Source: Bradyrhizobium sp. WBAH42
GTDB taxonomy: Bacteria > Pseudomonadota > Alphaproteobacteria > Rhizobiales > Xanthobacteraceae
NCBI RefSeq assembly: GCF_024585265.1
Contig: NZ_CP036533.1
Location: 434,001 to 498,000, forward strand
Direction of reading: 5' to 3'
Length of the DNA stretch: 64,000 bases
Below, piece after piece: positions 1 through 9,858 of the stretch (its first letter is position 1; the number at the start of each line of letters is the position of its first letter). Below the pieces are notes generated by a model. The model was not told where the DNA came from and ran no database searches. It was given only the letters and a program-made list of their open reading frames with translations. The translations under genes and the position numbers were made by a program.

Positions 1-62
1 AATCAGGCGCCGCACATATTTGGCGGTACATTCGGATGCAGCATCACCATCCGGGACCCGCC

Positions 63-248
63 ATGACCAAGACCGGGAATAAGACCACCGGGAAGACGAC
101 CGACAAGCCGAGCGAGCCGCCGAAACAGGGGCAAGACAAGGCGAGGAAGCCCTCGCCCCGGCGCGAGGTCGATGACGACGATTACGAAGACGGCGACATC
201 GCGACGCCGAAACGCGACCGCTATGGCCCTGACGACGAGCCGTTCTGA
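63..248 (+). CDS. Small charged hypothetical protein
   Basis: A 61-residue protein that I cannot assign to a function. It is almost entirely Lys, Arg, Asp, Glu, Pro and Thr, with an acidic run (DDDDYEDGD) in the second half. There is no hydrophobic segment, so it is probably disordered and soluble. The ATG at 63 is preferred; an in-frame ATG at 36 would add nine residues (MQHHHPGPA) without a better ribosome site. It is followed 137 nt later by an MFS gene on the same strand. Small charged proteins of this kind are common in Bradyrhizobium, but coding status rests mainly on composition. Confidence 0.55.
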   Translation: MTKTGNKTTGKTTDKPSEPPKQGQDKARKPSPRREVDDDDYEDGDIATPKRDRYGPDDEPF

Positions 249-385
249 GTGGGAACGCTGATGTTGATCGCGCGCTAGCGGTGATGGAGCTCCACCCGCA
301 CTACCTGCCATGCGCCTGCGTTCATGGACAAATAACCGCCCTCCCCGATAGTTTGCCGGTCCATCGGGAGTGAAACGGAACTGCA

Positions 386-1591
386 ATGGTCGACGTTCTC
401 GCCGCACCGCAGCAAGGCAAGGCGGATAGTGCGCTGCGCACGCTCACCGGCATCTCGATCGCGCATTGGGTCAGCCATTTCCATCTGCTGGTCCTGCCGA
501 TGCTGTTCCCGTTCCTGAAGGAGAAGCTCGGCGTCGGCTATGTCGAGCTCGGCTTCTCGCTGACCACGCTCGCCGTCGTCTCCGGCCTGACGCAGGCGCC
601 GACCGGCTATCTCGTCGACCATTTTGGCGCGCGCAAGATCCTGCTTGTAGGGCTGACGCTCGGCGGCTGCGCGCTGATCCTGCTCGGCCTGCACCTCAGC
701 TACGCTGCGCTGATCGCCTGCGCCGTGCTGCTCGGGCTCGCCAACAGCGTCTATCATCCTGCCGACTACGCGATCCTGGCCGAGCACATGGACGAGGCGC
801 GGATGGGCCGCGCCTTCTCGGTCCACACCTTTGCCGGCTATCTCGGCGGCGCGGTGACGCCGGCGGTCGTGGCGGCACTGGTCACGGTGTGGGGCGGCGT
901 CGGCGCGCTGATCGCCTCCGGCGCGATCGCCATTCTGGTGGCGGTGTTGCTGGTGGCCATGGGCATCCCCGAGGCCGGCGCGCACAAGAAGAAGCCGGGC
1001 AGCGAGAGCGCGCCGAAGCAGGCCGTCATCACCCCGGCGCTGATCACGCTGACCGCGCTGTTCATGCTGCTCAGCCTGTCGGTCGCCGGCATCAACAATT
1101 TCGGCGTGGTGGCGCTGATGAGCGGCTACGGCACGTCCTATTCGATCGCCAATGTCGCGCTGACTGCGTTCCTTGCCGCCAGCGCCGCGGGCGTGCTCGC
1201 CGGCGGCTTCCTCGCGGACCGCACCGCGCGTCACGGCTATGTCGCCGCGGCCTGCTTCGCCGCGAATGCGGTCATCGTGCTGCTGATCGCGCTGGTGACG
1301 CTGCCGGGCTGGGCCCTCACGGCGACGATGGCGACCGCAGGCTTCCTCTCCGGCGTGATCGCGCCGTCGCGGGACATGCTGGTGCGCAATGCCGCGCCTG
1401 CGGGTGCCGCGGGGCGCGCCTTCGGCATCGTCTCCACCGGCTTCAACCTCGGTGGCATCGTCTCACCGCTGCTGTTCGGCTGGATCATGGACCAGAGCGC
1501 GCCGCATTGGGTGTTCGGGGCGTCCGTGATCTTCATGCTGGCGACAGTGGTGCTGTCGCCGTTCACCGAGCGGCGGGCGGCCAAGGCGTAG
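386..1591 (+). CDS. MFS transporter
   Basis: A 401-residue inner-membrane carrier of the major facilitator superfamily with about 12 hydrophobic segments. The loop after the second helix carries the MFS motif A form GYLVDHFGARKILLVG (Gly, Asp, Gly, Arg, Lys in the expected order). The opening region with HWVSHFHLLVLPML resembles the fosmidomycin-resistance (Fsr-like) branch, so drug or small organic acid efflux is possible. The substrate cannot be read from sequence. The ATG at 386 has a purine-rich GAAACGGA about 7 nt upstream. The amidohydrolase gene follows 103 nt downstream on the same strand, separated by a degenerate palindromic repeat. Confidence 0.85.
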   Translation: MVDVLAAPQQGKADSALRTLTGISIAHWVSHFHLLVLPMLFPFLKEKLGVGYVELGFSLTTLAVVSGLTQAPTGYLVDHFGARKILLVGLTLGGCALILLGLHLSYAALIACAVLLGLANSVYHPADYAILAEHMDEARMGRAFSVHTFAGYLGGAVTPAVVAALVTVWGGVGALIASGAIAILVAVLLVAMGIPEAGAHKKKPGSESAPKQAVITPALITLTALFMLLSLSVAGINNFGVVALMSGYGTSYSIANVALTAFLAASAAGVLAGGFLADRTARHGYVAAACFAANAVIVLLIALVTLPGWALTATMATAGFLSGVIAPSRDMLVRNAAPAGAAGRAFGIVSTGFNLGGIVSPLLFGWIMDQSAPHWVFGASVIFMLATVVLSPFTERRAAKA

Positions 1592-1602
1592 CCAAGGTTC
1601 AT

Positions 1603-1665
1603 CTGTCGTCGCGGCGAGGGCCCGGATCGGCCGCGCTGAAAGCGCGCTTGTCCGGGACGACGAAA
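1603..1665. repeat. Degenerate palindromic repeat (GTCCGGGAC family)
   Basis: Between the MFS and amidohydrolase genes. It contains a GCGCGCT-type core with a CGCGCTGAAAGCGCG hairpin and a right end TTGTCCGGGACGAC. It resembles the family at 9819, 33518 and 53414 but is imperfect. Confidence 0.5.
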
Positions 1666-1694
1666 ACAAGCAACAAAAAACGGGAAGAAACACC

Positions 1695-3413
1695 ATGAGC
1701 AATCCTGATCTCGTGATCCGCGGCGGCAATGTCGCGGACGGAAGCGGCGGCGAGCTGTTCGAGGCCGACGTCGCCATCACCGGCGGCAGGATCAGCGAAG
1801 TCGGGAAGGTCTCCGCGAAAGGCCGCGAAGAGATCGACGCGCGCGGCAAGCTGGTGACGCCGGGCTTCGTCGACGTGCACACCCATTACGACGGGCAGGT
1901 CACCTGGAGCCAGGACATCACGCCGTCGTCGCAGAACGGCGTCACCACCGCGATCATGGGCAATTGCGGCGTCGGCTTTGCGCCGTGCAAGCCTGCCGAC
2001 CACACCCGCCTGATCCAGCTGATGGAGGGCGTCGAGGACATTCCTGAGCCGGTGCTGAGTGCCGGCATTCCCTGGGCCTGGGAGAGCTTTCCGGACTACA
2101 TGAACTGGCTCGGCAAGCGCGATTTCGACATCGACGTCGGCGCGCAGCTGCCGCATGCCGCGCTGCGCGTCTATGTCATGGGCGAGCGCGGCGCACGCCG
2201 CGATCCCTCGACGCCTGAGGACAACGCGGCGATGGCGAAGCTCGCGGGCGAGGCCGTGCGCGCGGGCGCGCTCGGCTTCTCGACCTCGCGCACGCTCAAC
2301 CACCGCACCTCGACCGGCGATTTCACGCCGACCCTGAAGGCCGGCGAGGACGAGCTCACCGCGATTGCCGGCGCGATGCACCGGCAGGGGCGCAGCGTGC
2401 TGCAATTCGTGCTCGACCTCTCCACCATCCACGAAGACCTGCCGATGATGCTGCGGGTGGCGGACAGCACAAAATGCCCGATCTCGTTCTCGATCACGCA
2501 GAACGACAAGGCGCCAAACCGCTGGCGCCAGACGCTGGACGAGATCAATGCAGCCGCCAGGCGCGGCCTCTCCATCACCGCGCAGATCGCAGCCCGGCCC
2601 GTCGGCCTCCTGCTCGGGCTCGAGCTTTCGCGCAATCCGTTCCAGACCCATCCGAGCTACAAGGCGATCGCGCACCTGCCGTTGAAGGAGCGGCTGATGC
2701 AGCTGCGTCAAGCCGACATGCGCGAGGCGATCCTGAGCGAGGCGGCGACTGCGACCGACGATCCGCTGTTCTTCCGGCCCAACTACGACAAGATGTTTTT
2801 GCTCGGCGATCCCCCCGACTACGAGCAGCCGCCGGAGAACGCGCTGGGGCCGCGGGCGCGCCAGCAGGGAAGGCAGCCGGAGGAGCTCGCGTACGAGGCC
2901 ATGCTGTCGGACGACGGGCGCGGCATGCTCTACGTGCCGTTCCTGAACTATTCCGATGGCAATCTCGATGCGACGCGCGAGATGCTGCTCGATCCGCAAT
3001 CGGTGCCGGGCCTCTCCGACGGCGGCGCGCATTGCGGCATTATCTGCGATGCCAGCTTTCCGACCTATCTGCTGACGCACTGGACGCGTGACCGCACGCG
3101 CGGCGAGAAGCTGTCGATCCCGTTCGTGGTCGCCGCGCAGTCGCGCAAGACCGCGCTCTCGGTCGGCCTCACCGACCGCGGGCTCATTGCTCCCGGCTAT
3201 AAAGCCGACGTCAACGTGATCGACTACGACCGGCTGCATCTGCATCCGCCGAAGGTGCATTACGACCTGCCGGTCGGCGGTCGCAGGCTGTTGCAGGATG
3301 TCGACGGCTATGAGGCGACGATCGTCTCGGGCGTGGTGACGCGGCGGCACGGCGAAGCCACCGGGCGGCGGCCGGGCAAGCTGATTCGTGGCGCGCAGGA
3401 GATGGCGAGCTAG
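1695..3413 (+). CDS. Amidohydrolase family protein (N-acyl-D-amino-acid deacylase type)
   Basis: A 572-residue metal-dependent hydrolase of the amidohydrolase superfamily. The N-terminal beta domain ([14 protein letters not shown]) leads to the metal motif [10 protein letters not shown] (His-x-His) at about residues 59-68 and a Cys in [10 protein letters not shown]-terminal SDGGAHCG segment matches the late metal-site Asp region. These features are typical of D-aminoacylases, which cleave N-acyl-D-amino acids; some members act on other cyclic or linear amides. The start at 1695 has GGGAAG about 8 nt upstream. No signal peptide is visible, so it is likely cytoplasmic. A convergent MFS carrier follows. 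Confidence 0.85.
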   Translation: MSNPDLVIRGGNVADGSGGELFEADVAITGGRISEVGKVSAKGREEIDARGKLVTPGFVDVHTHYDGQVTWSQDITPSSQNGVTTAIMGNCGVGFAPCKPADHTRLIQLMEGVEDIPEPVLSAGIPWAWESFPDYMNWLGKRDFDIDVGAQLPHAALRVYVMGERGARRDPSTPEDNAAMAKLAGEAVRAGALGFSTSRTLNHRTSTGDFTPTLKAGEDELTAIAGAMHRQGRSVLQFVLDLSTIHEDLPMMLRVADSTKCPISFSITQNDKAPNRWRQTLDEINAAARRGLSITAQIAARPVGLLLGLELSRNPFQTHPSYKAIAHLPLKERLMQLRQADMREAILSEAATATDDPLFFRPNYDKMFLLGDPPDYEQPPENALGPRARQQGRQPEELAYEAMLSDDGRGMLYVPFLNYSDGNLDATREMLLDPQSVPGLSDGGAHCGIICDASFPTYLLTHWTRDRTRGEKLSIPFVVAAQSRKTALSVGLTDRGLIAPGYKADVNVIDYDRLHLHPPKVHYDLPVGGRRLLQDVDGYEATIVSGVVTRRHGEATGRRPGKLIRGAQEMAS

Positions 3414-3427
3414 CGAGGCGACCGCTC

Positions 3428-3585
3428 ACCCTCCCCTGGAGGGGGAGGGTCGGCTCATATGGAGCGCAGCGACATGTGAGACGGGGTGGGGTGACAGTCT
3501 CTCCACCGATACGGTGCCCGAGCGGAGAGATCACCCCACCCCGCTCGCGCTTTGCGCGATCGACCCTCCCCCTCCAGGGGAGGGT
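3428..3585. repeat. Long palindromic repeat, family A (copy 1)
   Basis: Two perfect 25-nt inverted arms, 3428-3452 and 3561-3585, built on ACCCTCCCCTGGAGGGGGAG. An inner pair of GGGTGGGGTGA/TCACCCCACCCC segments also pairs. It lies between the convergent amidohydrolase and MFS genes, where it could stop transcription from both sides. Related copies are at about 5052 and 40157. Confidence 0.8.
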
Positions 3586-3605
3586 AAGAAAGAGCGCGCC
3601 TCCCC

Positions 3606-4931
3606 TTACGTCGGCGACACCGCGCCCTTCAGCGCTGTGCCCTGCGCCGCCGCACCGCGGGTCAGCCTGGCCTTCTCCGTGTTCGGCCACAGCAGCAGCA
3701 GGCCGATGACGCCGGAGCCAATCATGACCGCCGCGTTGATGGTGAAGCCGGTCAGGTAGCCGTCGAGCATGGTGCCGGCGCGCTGGATCACGGTGCCCAT
3801 CACGCTCGGCGCGATGATCCCTGAGAGCGTGTAAAGCGCGCCGTAGATCGCGATCACCGCGCCGCGCTGCGAGGCCGGGGTGAACTCGCCGAGCATCGGC
3901 GGGCAGACCACGTAGATCGCACCGCACAGGCCGGAGCCGACGACGAGCAGCGCGATCTGCAGGCCGGCGCCCTCGACATGCGCCATCGCGGTGAGGATCA
4001 GGCCGCCAATGATCAGCGGCACCGAGCCGAGCACGCCGCGCGAGATGCGCGTGGTGTAGCCGCGCGCCATCATCACTTGCGAGATCCAGCCGGTGAGGAT
4101 GACGATGGTGGCGCCGAACACCCAGGGCAGGATCGAGATGAAGCCGGCCTGGCTCTGCGAGAAGCCGAGCCCCTTGACGATGAAGGGCGTGAACCAGGTG
4201 AGGCCGAGCGACAGCGCCCAATAGGCGCCGAAGGTCGCGATCACGCAGCCGAGGAAGGTGCGCGAGGTCAGCAGCTGCACGTACGGAATCTTCGGCTCGG
4301 TGGCGGCCAGGACCTCGGTATCCTCCAGCGGGCCTTCCTTGCCGAGCGCGAGCCAGGCCGCGACCCAGATCAAGCCGACGATTCCGAGCGCGCCGAAGGC
4401 GTAGTGCCAGGAATGGTTGACGATGATCCAGTTCAGCGCCGGCACCGCCAGGATGACGCCGAAGGCCGAGCCCTGCGACAGGATCGCGGTCGGCAGGGTG
4501 CGCTTCTCGTCGGGGAACCATTTGTAGATGGCGTGCGCGGCGACCGAGAAGGCCGGGCCTTCGCCGGCCCCCAGCACGATGCGGCAGATCAGAAGCGTGG
4601 TGAAGGATACCGTGCCGACCATCGGGAACTGCGCCACCGCCCAGATCACCGCCAGCGTCAACAGCACCCAGCGTGTCGGCACCTTGTTGACGATGAAGCC
4701 AACCACGATGGCCGAGATCGAGAACAGGAAGAAGAACGAGGACCCGAGCAGGCCGAACTGCTCGGCGCTGAGCTTCATGTCGGTCATGATCGGCACGCCG
4801 GCGAGACCGACGACGATCTTGTCCGCGAAGTTCACCACCATGAAGAGAAAGAGGAGAAATGTAACGGTCCAGGCGCCCTGTGGCGTCTTGGTCGTTCTAG
4901 CCGCCACATTCGGCGTTCCCTGAGCGCTCAT
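3606..4931 (-). CDS. MFS transporter, anion:cation symporter (ACS) type
   Basis: A 441-residue, about 12-helix MFS carrier. The first helix context FADKIVVGLAGVPIM and the segment RIVLGAGEGPAFSVAAHAIYKWFP match the ACS branch, which moves organic anions such as sugar acids or aromatic acids with protons. The start is set at the second of two tandem ATGs (4931), because GGGGAGA lies about 4 nt upstream. A longer frame back to 5006 would add a basic, implausible leader. The substrate is unknown. It converges on the D-aminoacylase-type gene, so a link to N-acyl amino acid use is only a guess. Confidence 0.83.
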   Translation of the reverse strand: MSAQGTPNVAARTTKTPQGAWTVTFLLFLFMVVNFADKIVVGLAGVPIMTDMKLSAEQFGLLGSSFFFLFSISAIVVGFIVNKVPTRWVLLTLAVIWAVAQFPMVGTVSFTTLLICRIVLGAGEGPAFSVAAHAIYKWFPDEKRTLPTAILSQGSAFGVILAVPALNWIIVNHSWHYAFGALGIVGLIWVAAWLALGKEGPLEDTEVLAATEPKIPYVQLLTSRTFLGCVIATFGAYWALSLGLTWFTPFIVKGLGFSQSQAGFISILPWVFGATIVILTGWISQVMMARGYTTRISRGVLGSVPLIIGGLILTAMAHVEGAGLQIALLVVGSGLCGAIYVVCPPMLGEFTPASQRGAVIAIYGALYTLSGIIAPSVMGTVIQRAGTMLDGYLTGFTINAAVMIGSGVIGLLLLWPNTEKARLTRGAAAQGTALKGAVSPT

Positions 4932-5051
4932 CATTCTCCCCGCATGTCTTTTTCGGCACTTTTTTGATTTGGCCGTCTTGGAAGCTAACAGCGGCTTCAG
5001 GGCCAACGCAACCCCGGCATTTCCGCATCAGGTGTGCTACGCAGCATTCTT

Positions 5052-5166
5052 ACCTCTCCCCGTCGGGGAGAGGTCGATTTGCGTAGCAAATCGGGTGAGG
5101 GGCCTTGGGCTCTCAAGAGACCGTAACCCCTCACCCGCGCCTATGGCGCGACCTCTCCCTATGGGA
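5052..5166. repeat. Palindromic repeat, family A (copy 2)
   Basis: Starts with a perfect local hairpin, CCTCTCCCC-GTC-GGGGAGAGG (5053-5073). It continues with CGATTTGCGTAGCAAATCG and a mirrored right half ending in GCGACCTCTCCC. It lies in the gap between the divergent MFS and AttE-like genes, ending just before the ATPase ribosome site. Confidence 0.75.
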
Positions 5167-5191
5167 CAGGTGGAAGAGAAGTGGCAGGCCC

Positions 5192-5841
<650 letters not shown>

Positions 5842-5845
<4 letters not shown>

Positions 5846-8304
5846 GGCGCGCGCTCTGGGTTCTCGCCGTGCTGCTCAGCCATTGGCGGCGCCACAAGAT
5901 GCAATTCGCGACGCTGCTCATCGGATTGATCGCTGCAACCGCGCTGTGGAGCGGGGTGCAGGCCATCAATCAGCAGGCCCGCAATGCCTATGACCGCGCC
6001 GCGGCGACGTTCGGCGGCGTGCGCACGGCGATGCTGGTCGCTCCCAATGCGGCGACTTTCCCGCAGGAGCTGTTCGTAAAGCTCCGCCGCGCCGGCTGGC
6101 CGGTGTCGCCGATGCTGGAGGGACGTGTCCAGATCAACGGGCATTCGGTGCGGCTACTCGGTATCGAGCCGGTCACGCTGCCGGTCGACGTCGGCAATGC
6201 GCCGCGCCTGGGTGCCGCGGATCTCAGCAGCTTCGTTGCTCCGCCCGGCCAGACATTGGTGGCCCGGGAGACGCTGAGGGACTTGGAGCAAGCAGAAGGC
6301 GCGGCCCCGGCGATCAGCAGCGGCGCAAAGCTGCCGCCGCTGCGCGTCATGCCGCAACTCGCACCCGGTGTGCTCGTGGTCGATATCGGCGTGGCACAAC
6401 GGCTGCTGAGCAAGCCCGACCAGGTCTCGCGGCTGCTGATCGGCAAGCCGAAGGGCAAGCCCGCACCGCTCGCGAGCGTCGTCGGCGAGCAGTTGCAGCT
6501 GATAGAGCCGAATGCGGAGACGGAGTTGGAGCGTCTCACCGACAGTTTTCATCTCAACCTCACCGCCTTCGGTCTGCTGTCGTTCTTCGTCGGCCTGTTC
6601 ATCGTCAATTCTGCCGTGGGCCTTGCCTTCGAGCAGCGGCTGCCGATGCTGCGCACCTTGCGCGCCTGTGGCGCCTCGGCGCGACTGGTCAATACGGTGC
6701 TGGTGATCGAGCTGGTTGCACTGGCGCTGGCCGCAGGCCTGATCGGGCTCGCTTGCGGCTATTTCATCGCAGCCGCCCTGCTGCCCGATGTCGCGGCCTC
6801 GCTGCGCGGGCTCTATGGCGCGCAGATCCCGGGGCAGCTCAGCCTGCGAGGCGAATGGTGGCTCGCCGGCATCGGCATCAGCGTTGCGGGCGCGCTCGTG
6901 GCGGCGGCGACGAGCCTGATCAAGGCGATCAGGATGCCGGTGCTGGCGACGGCGCAGCCGGGCGCCTGGCAGCAGCGGCAACGCCGCTGGCTGATCCTGC
7001 AGAGCTGTGCGGCCTGCGCCGTGTTCGCCGTCGCGCTGATACTGCTCCACTACGGGCAATCGCTGATCGCAGGGTTCGGCGTGCTGGCCGCGCTGATGTT
7101 CGGTGCGGCACTGATCCTGCCGGCCTTCCTCGACATCATCCTGCTCGTGGGTCAGCGCCTCGCGCGCGGCCCGCTCGCGCTGTGGTTCTGGGCGGACAGC
7201 CGGCAGCAGCTTTCCGGATTGTCGCTGGCGCTGATGGCGCTGCTGCTCGCGCTTGCCGTCAATGTCGGGGTCTCCACCATGGTCGAGACCTTCAGCCGCA
7301 CCTTCATCGGCTGGCTCAACGGGCGGCTCGCCGCCGACGTCTACGTCAGCGCCTCCGACAATGCGCAGGGCGTCGCGATCCGCAACTGGCTGAAGAATCG
7401 CAGCGATGTTCAGGCGATCCTCTCGGGCGGACGCGCCGAAGCGCAGGTTCAGGGCCAGCCGGTGGAGCTGCTCGGCCTGCCCGATCACGCGCTCTATCGC
7501 GAGCGCTGGCCGCTGCTCGAGACCGCGCCGCGCGCCTGGACCCGGCTGGTGCCGGGCAATGCCGCCTTCATCAGCGAGCAATTGAGCCGCCGGCTGAACG
7601 TGCAGATCGGCGACGTCGTCGAGGTGCCAGCGCCGGGCGGGAGCTGGGAGCTCGACATCGTCGGCATCTATGCCGATTACGGCAACCCCAAGGGGCAGCT
7701 CACGGTGAACGTCGCCGCACTGCTCCGGCAGTTTCCGCAGACGCCGCAGACGCGGATCGGCCTGATCGTCGCGAGAGAGGATATCCCCGGCCTGATCGCG
7801 GCCTTGCAGAAGCAGTTCGGGCTCGACGACCGCAGCGTCGCCGACCAGGCGACGGTGAAGGCGGAATCGATCCGCATCTTCAACCGCACCTTTGCGGTGA
7901 CGTCGGCGCTGAACGCCTTCACGCTCGGCGTCGCCGGCATCGCCTTGCTCACGAGCCTGCTGACGCTGGCGAACTCCCGACTGCCGCAGCTTGCGCCGCT
8001 GTGGGCGATCGGCCTGACGCGGCCGCGGCTTGCCGCGATCGAGCTGACCAAGACGCTCTCGGTCGCGCTGTTCACGGCGCTGCTGGCCGTGCCGCTCGGC
8101 CTTCTGGTCGCGTGGTGCCTGATTGCAATCGTGAACGTGAAAGCGTTCGGCTGGCGGTTGCCGTTCCACGTCTTCCCGTTGCAACTGGTGGAGCTGGTCG
8201 CGGTGGCGCTCTTCGCCTCGCTGCTTGCGGCGCTGCTGCCGATGGTCCGGCTGGCGCGGATGCAGCCGGCGAATCTCGTCAAGGTGTTTGCCAATGAGCG
8301 CTGA
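5842..8304 (+). CDS. ABC transporter permease, double FtsX domain (AttFG-like)
   Basis: An 820-residue integral membrane protein. An N-terminal helix (about 5-30) precedes a periplasmic domain. A three-helix FtsX block lies at about 235-360, central helices at about 390-490, a second periplasmic domain after that, and a C-terminal FtsX block at about 690-815. This is the fused permease layout of lipoprotein or exported-protein release ABC systems (AttF plus AttG in one chain). It most likely extracts or releases a lipid-linked substrate rather than moving a small solute. It overlaps the ATPase by 4 nt and the next gene by 11 nt. Confidence 0.85.
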
Positions 8305-9376
8305 AGCAATCACGCGACGCGCCTTCGCCGGCGGCATCGCTGCGCTGGCGCTCGCACGCCGCGCGGCCGCGCAGGGCTATGCCGGGCTCGGCGAGACAGC
8401 GGACGGCTTTGCGAAGGTGACGCCGGGAAGGACGTTCGCCTTTCCGGCCGACCACGGACCGCATCCAGAGTTTCGTATCGAGTGGTGGTATCTCACGGCA
8501 AACCTCGTCGACGCGAGCGGTGCTCCTTGCGGCCTGCAATGGACGCTGTTCCGCCAGGCTTCGCAGCCGGGTCCGCAAGGCGAAGGCTGGGCCAATCAGC
8601 AGGTGTGGATGGCGCATGCGGCGGTGACGCGCGCCGACACCCACCGCTTCTCTGAGACGTTTTCACGCGGCGGCGTCGGGCAAGCCGGCGTGACGGCAAA
8701 ACCGTTCGATGCCTGGATCGACGATTGGGAGATGAAGGGCCTTGAGCGCACAGACGATCGCGCTTTGGCGCCGCTGTCGTTGAAGGCGTCTGGCGCCGAT
8801 TTCAGCTATGCGCTGACGCTGGAGGCCGACCGGCCGGTGGTGCTGCAGGGCGATCGGGGCTACAGCCGCAAGTCGGAGCGCGGGCAGGCTTCGTACTACT
8901 ACAGCCAGCCGTTCTACCGTGCCCGCGGCACGCTCAGCATCGACGACAAGCCGGTCGATGTCTCGGGCCAGGCCTGGATGGACCGGGAATGGAGCAGCCA
9001 GCCGCTCGACGCCGACCAGACCGGCTGGGACTGGTTGTCACTGCATCTGTCATCCGGCGACAAGCTGATGCTGTACCGGCTGCGGCAGAAGGACGGTAAG
9101 GATTATCCGTTCGGCAATTGGATCAGCGCCAGCGGCGAGACGCAGATGATTGCAGGGAACGACATCCAGATGATGCCGAAGGCGACGGCGGAAGTCGCGG
9201 GACGCAAGCTGCCGGTGCAATGGGAGATCGCGATCCCCTCGCGATCGTTCGCGATCCTGTGCAAGCCGCTCAATCCCAGAGCCTGGATGGGGACCGGCTT
9301 CTCGTACTGGGAAGGGCCAATCAGCATTGCCGGCACGCATGACGGCGTTGGCTATCTCGAGCTGACCGGCTATTGA
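8294..9376 (+). CDS. Exported lipocalin-like protein (AttH/CrtC-like fold)
   Basis: A 360-residue protein starting MSAEAITRRAFAGG. The twin-arginine followed by a hydrophobic stretch and AAAQG looks like a Tat signal peptide. The mature part contains HPEFRIEWWYLTANL and WMDREWSSQPLD, typical of the AttH / carotenoid 1,2-hydratase-like double lipocalin family. The ATG at 8294 overlaps the permease end by 11 nt; the in-frame extension to 8225 lacks the signal. It is probably the periplasmic partner or substrate of the adjacent ABC unit. A Tat route would mean it folds, or binds a cofactor, before export. The biochemical role is not known. Confidence 0.85.
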   Translation: MSAEAITRRAFAGGIAALALARRAAAQGYAGLGETADGFAKVTPGRTFAFPADHGPHPEFRIEWWYLTANLVDASGAPCGLQWTLFRQASQPGPQGEGWANQQVWMAHAAVTRADTHRFSETFSRGGVGQAGVTAKPFDAWIDDWEMKGLERTDDRALAPLSLKASGADFSYALTLEADRPVVLQGDRGYSRKSERGQASYYYSQPFYRARGTLSIDDKPVDVSGQAWMDREWSSQPLDADQTGWDWLSLHLSSGDKLMLYRLRQKDGKDYPFGNWISASGETQMIAGNDIQMMPKATAEVAGRKLPVQWEIAIPSRSFAILCKPLNPRAWMGTGFSYWEGPISIAGTHDGVGYLELTGY

Positions 9377-9405
9377 AGCGCGGCTTCTCTTCAAGGGGTT
9401 TCGCG

Positions 9406-9795
9406 ATGTATCATCTCACCGCGCTCGTCACGCTGCTGGCGATCGCATTTTATTTCTTCACCGCCATCAACGTCTCACGCTCGCGCACCAAGACCGGCGT
9501 CAAAGTGCCTGCGATGGCGGGCCATCCGGATTTCGAGCGGGCCTTCCGCATCCAGATGAACACGCTGGAATGGATGCCGATTGTTCTGCCCGCGCTCTGG
9601 CTGTTCGCGATCTATGTCAGCGACGCCATCGCGGCGGGGATCGGCGCGATCTGGATCATCGGCCGTATCGTCTATTTCGTCGGCTATTCGCAAGCAGCGG
9701 CCAAGCGCGGCACGGGTTTCGCGATCCGGGCGCTCGCCGCCATGGCGCTGTGGGTCGGGGCGCTGGGGGCGGTGGTGTTGCGGTTGGTGAAGTGA
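9406..9795 (+). CDS. MAPEG family membrane protein
   Basis: A 129-residue protein with four hydrophobic helices. It has the MAPEG hallmark ERAFRIQMNTLEWMPIVLPA, which holds the Glu-Arg and Asn-x-x-Glu residues lining the glutathione site in the family. MAPEG proteins include microsomal glutathione S-transferases and eicosanoid enzymes; bacterial members are poorly characterised. The ATG at 9406 has AAGGGG about 7 nt upstream and is preferred over a TTG at 9373. It sits 29 nt after the AttH-like gene and probably shares its transcript. Confidence 0.85.
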   Translation: MYHLTALVTLLAIAFYFFTAINVSRSRTKTGVKVPAMAGHPDFERAFRIQMNTLEWMPIVLPALWLFAIYVSDAIAAGIGAIWIIGRIVYFVGYSQAAAKRGTGFAIRALAAMALWVGALGAVVLRLVK

Positions 9796-9818
9796 AGCCT
9801 AGCATCACGCGGGCGTCG

Positions 9819-9850
9819 TGTCCCGGGCGCGCTGCAGCGCGTCCGGGACA
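9819..9850. repeat. 32-nt palindrome between convergent genes
   Basis: TGTCCCGG and CCGGGACA flank the core CGCGCTGCAGCGCG. The two 16-nt halves are complementary at 15 of 16 positions. Placed 23 nt after the MAPEG stop and 8 nt before the stop of the leftward binding-protein gene, it could act as a bidirectional terminator, though no T-run follows. Confidence 0.75.
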
Positions 9851-9858
9851 GGAGAGCC

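Noticed and set aside
6154..8337. A 727-codon open frame opposite the double-FtsX permease
   Set aside because: Composition is Arg, Gln, His and Asp rich without a domain pattern. The permease on the plus strand explains the region and overlaps its neighbours in operon style.
9373..9405. TTG start adding 11 residues to the MAPEG protein
   Set aside because: The ATG at 9406 has AAGGGG at good spacing and begins at the first helix as in the family.
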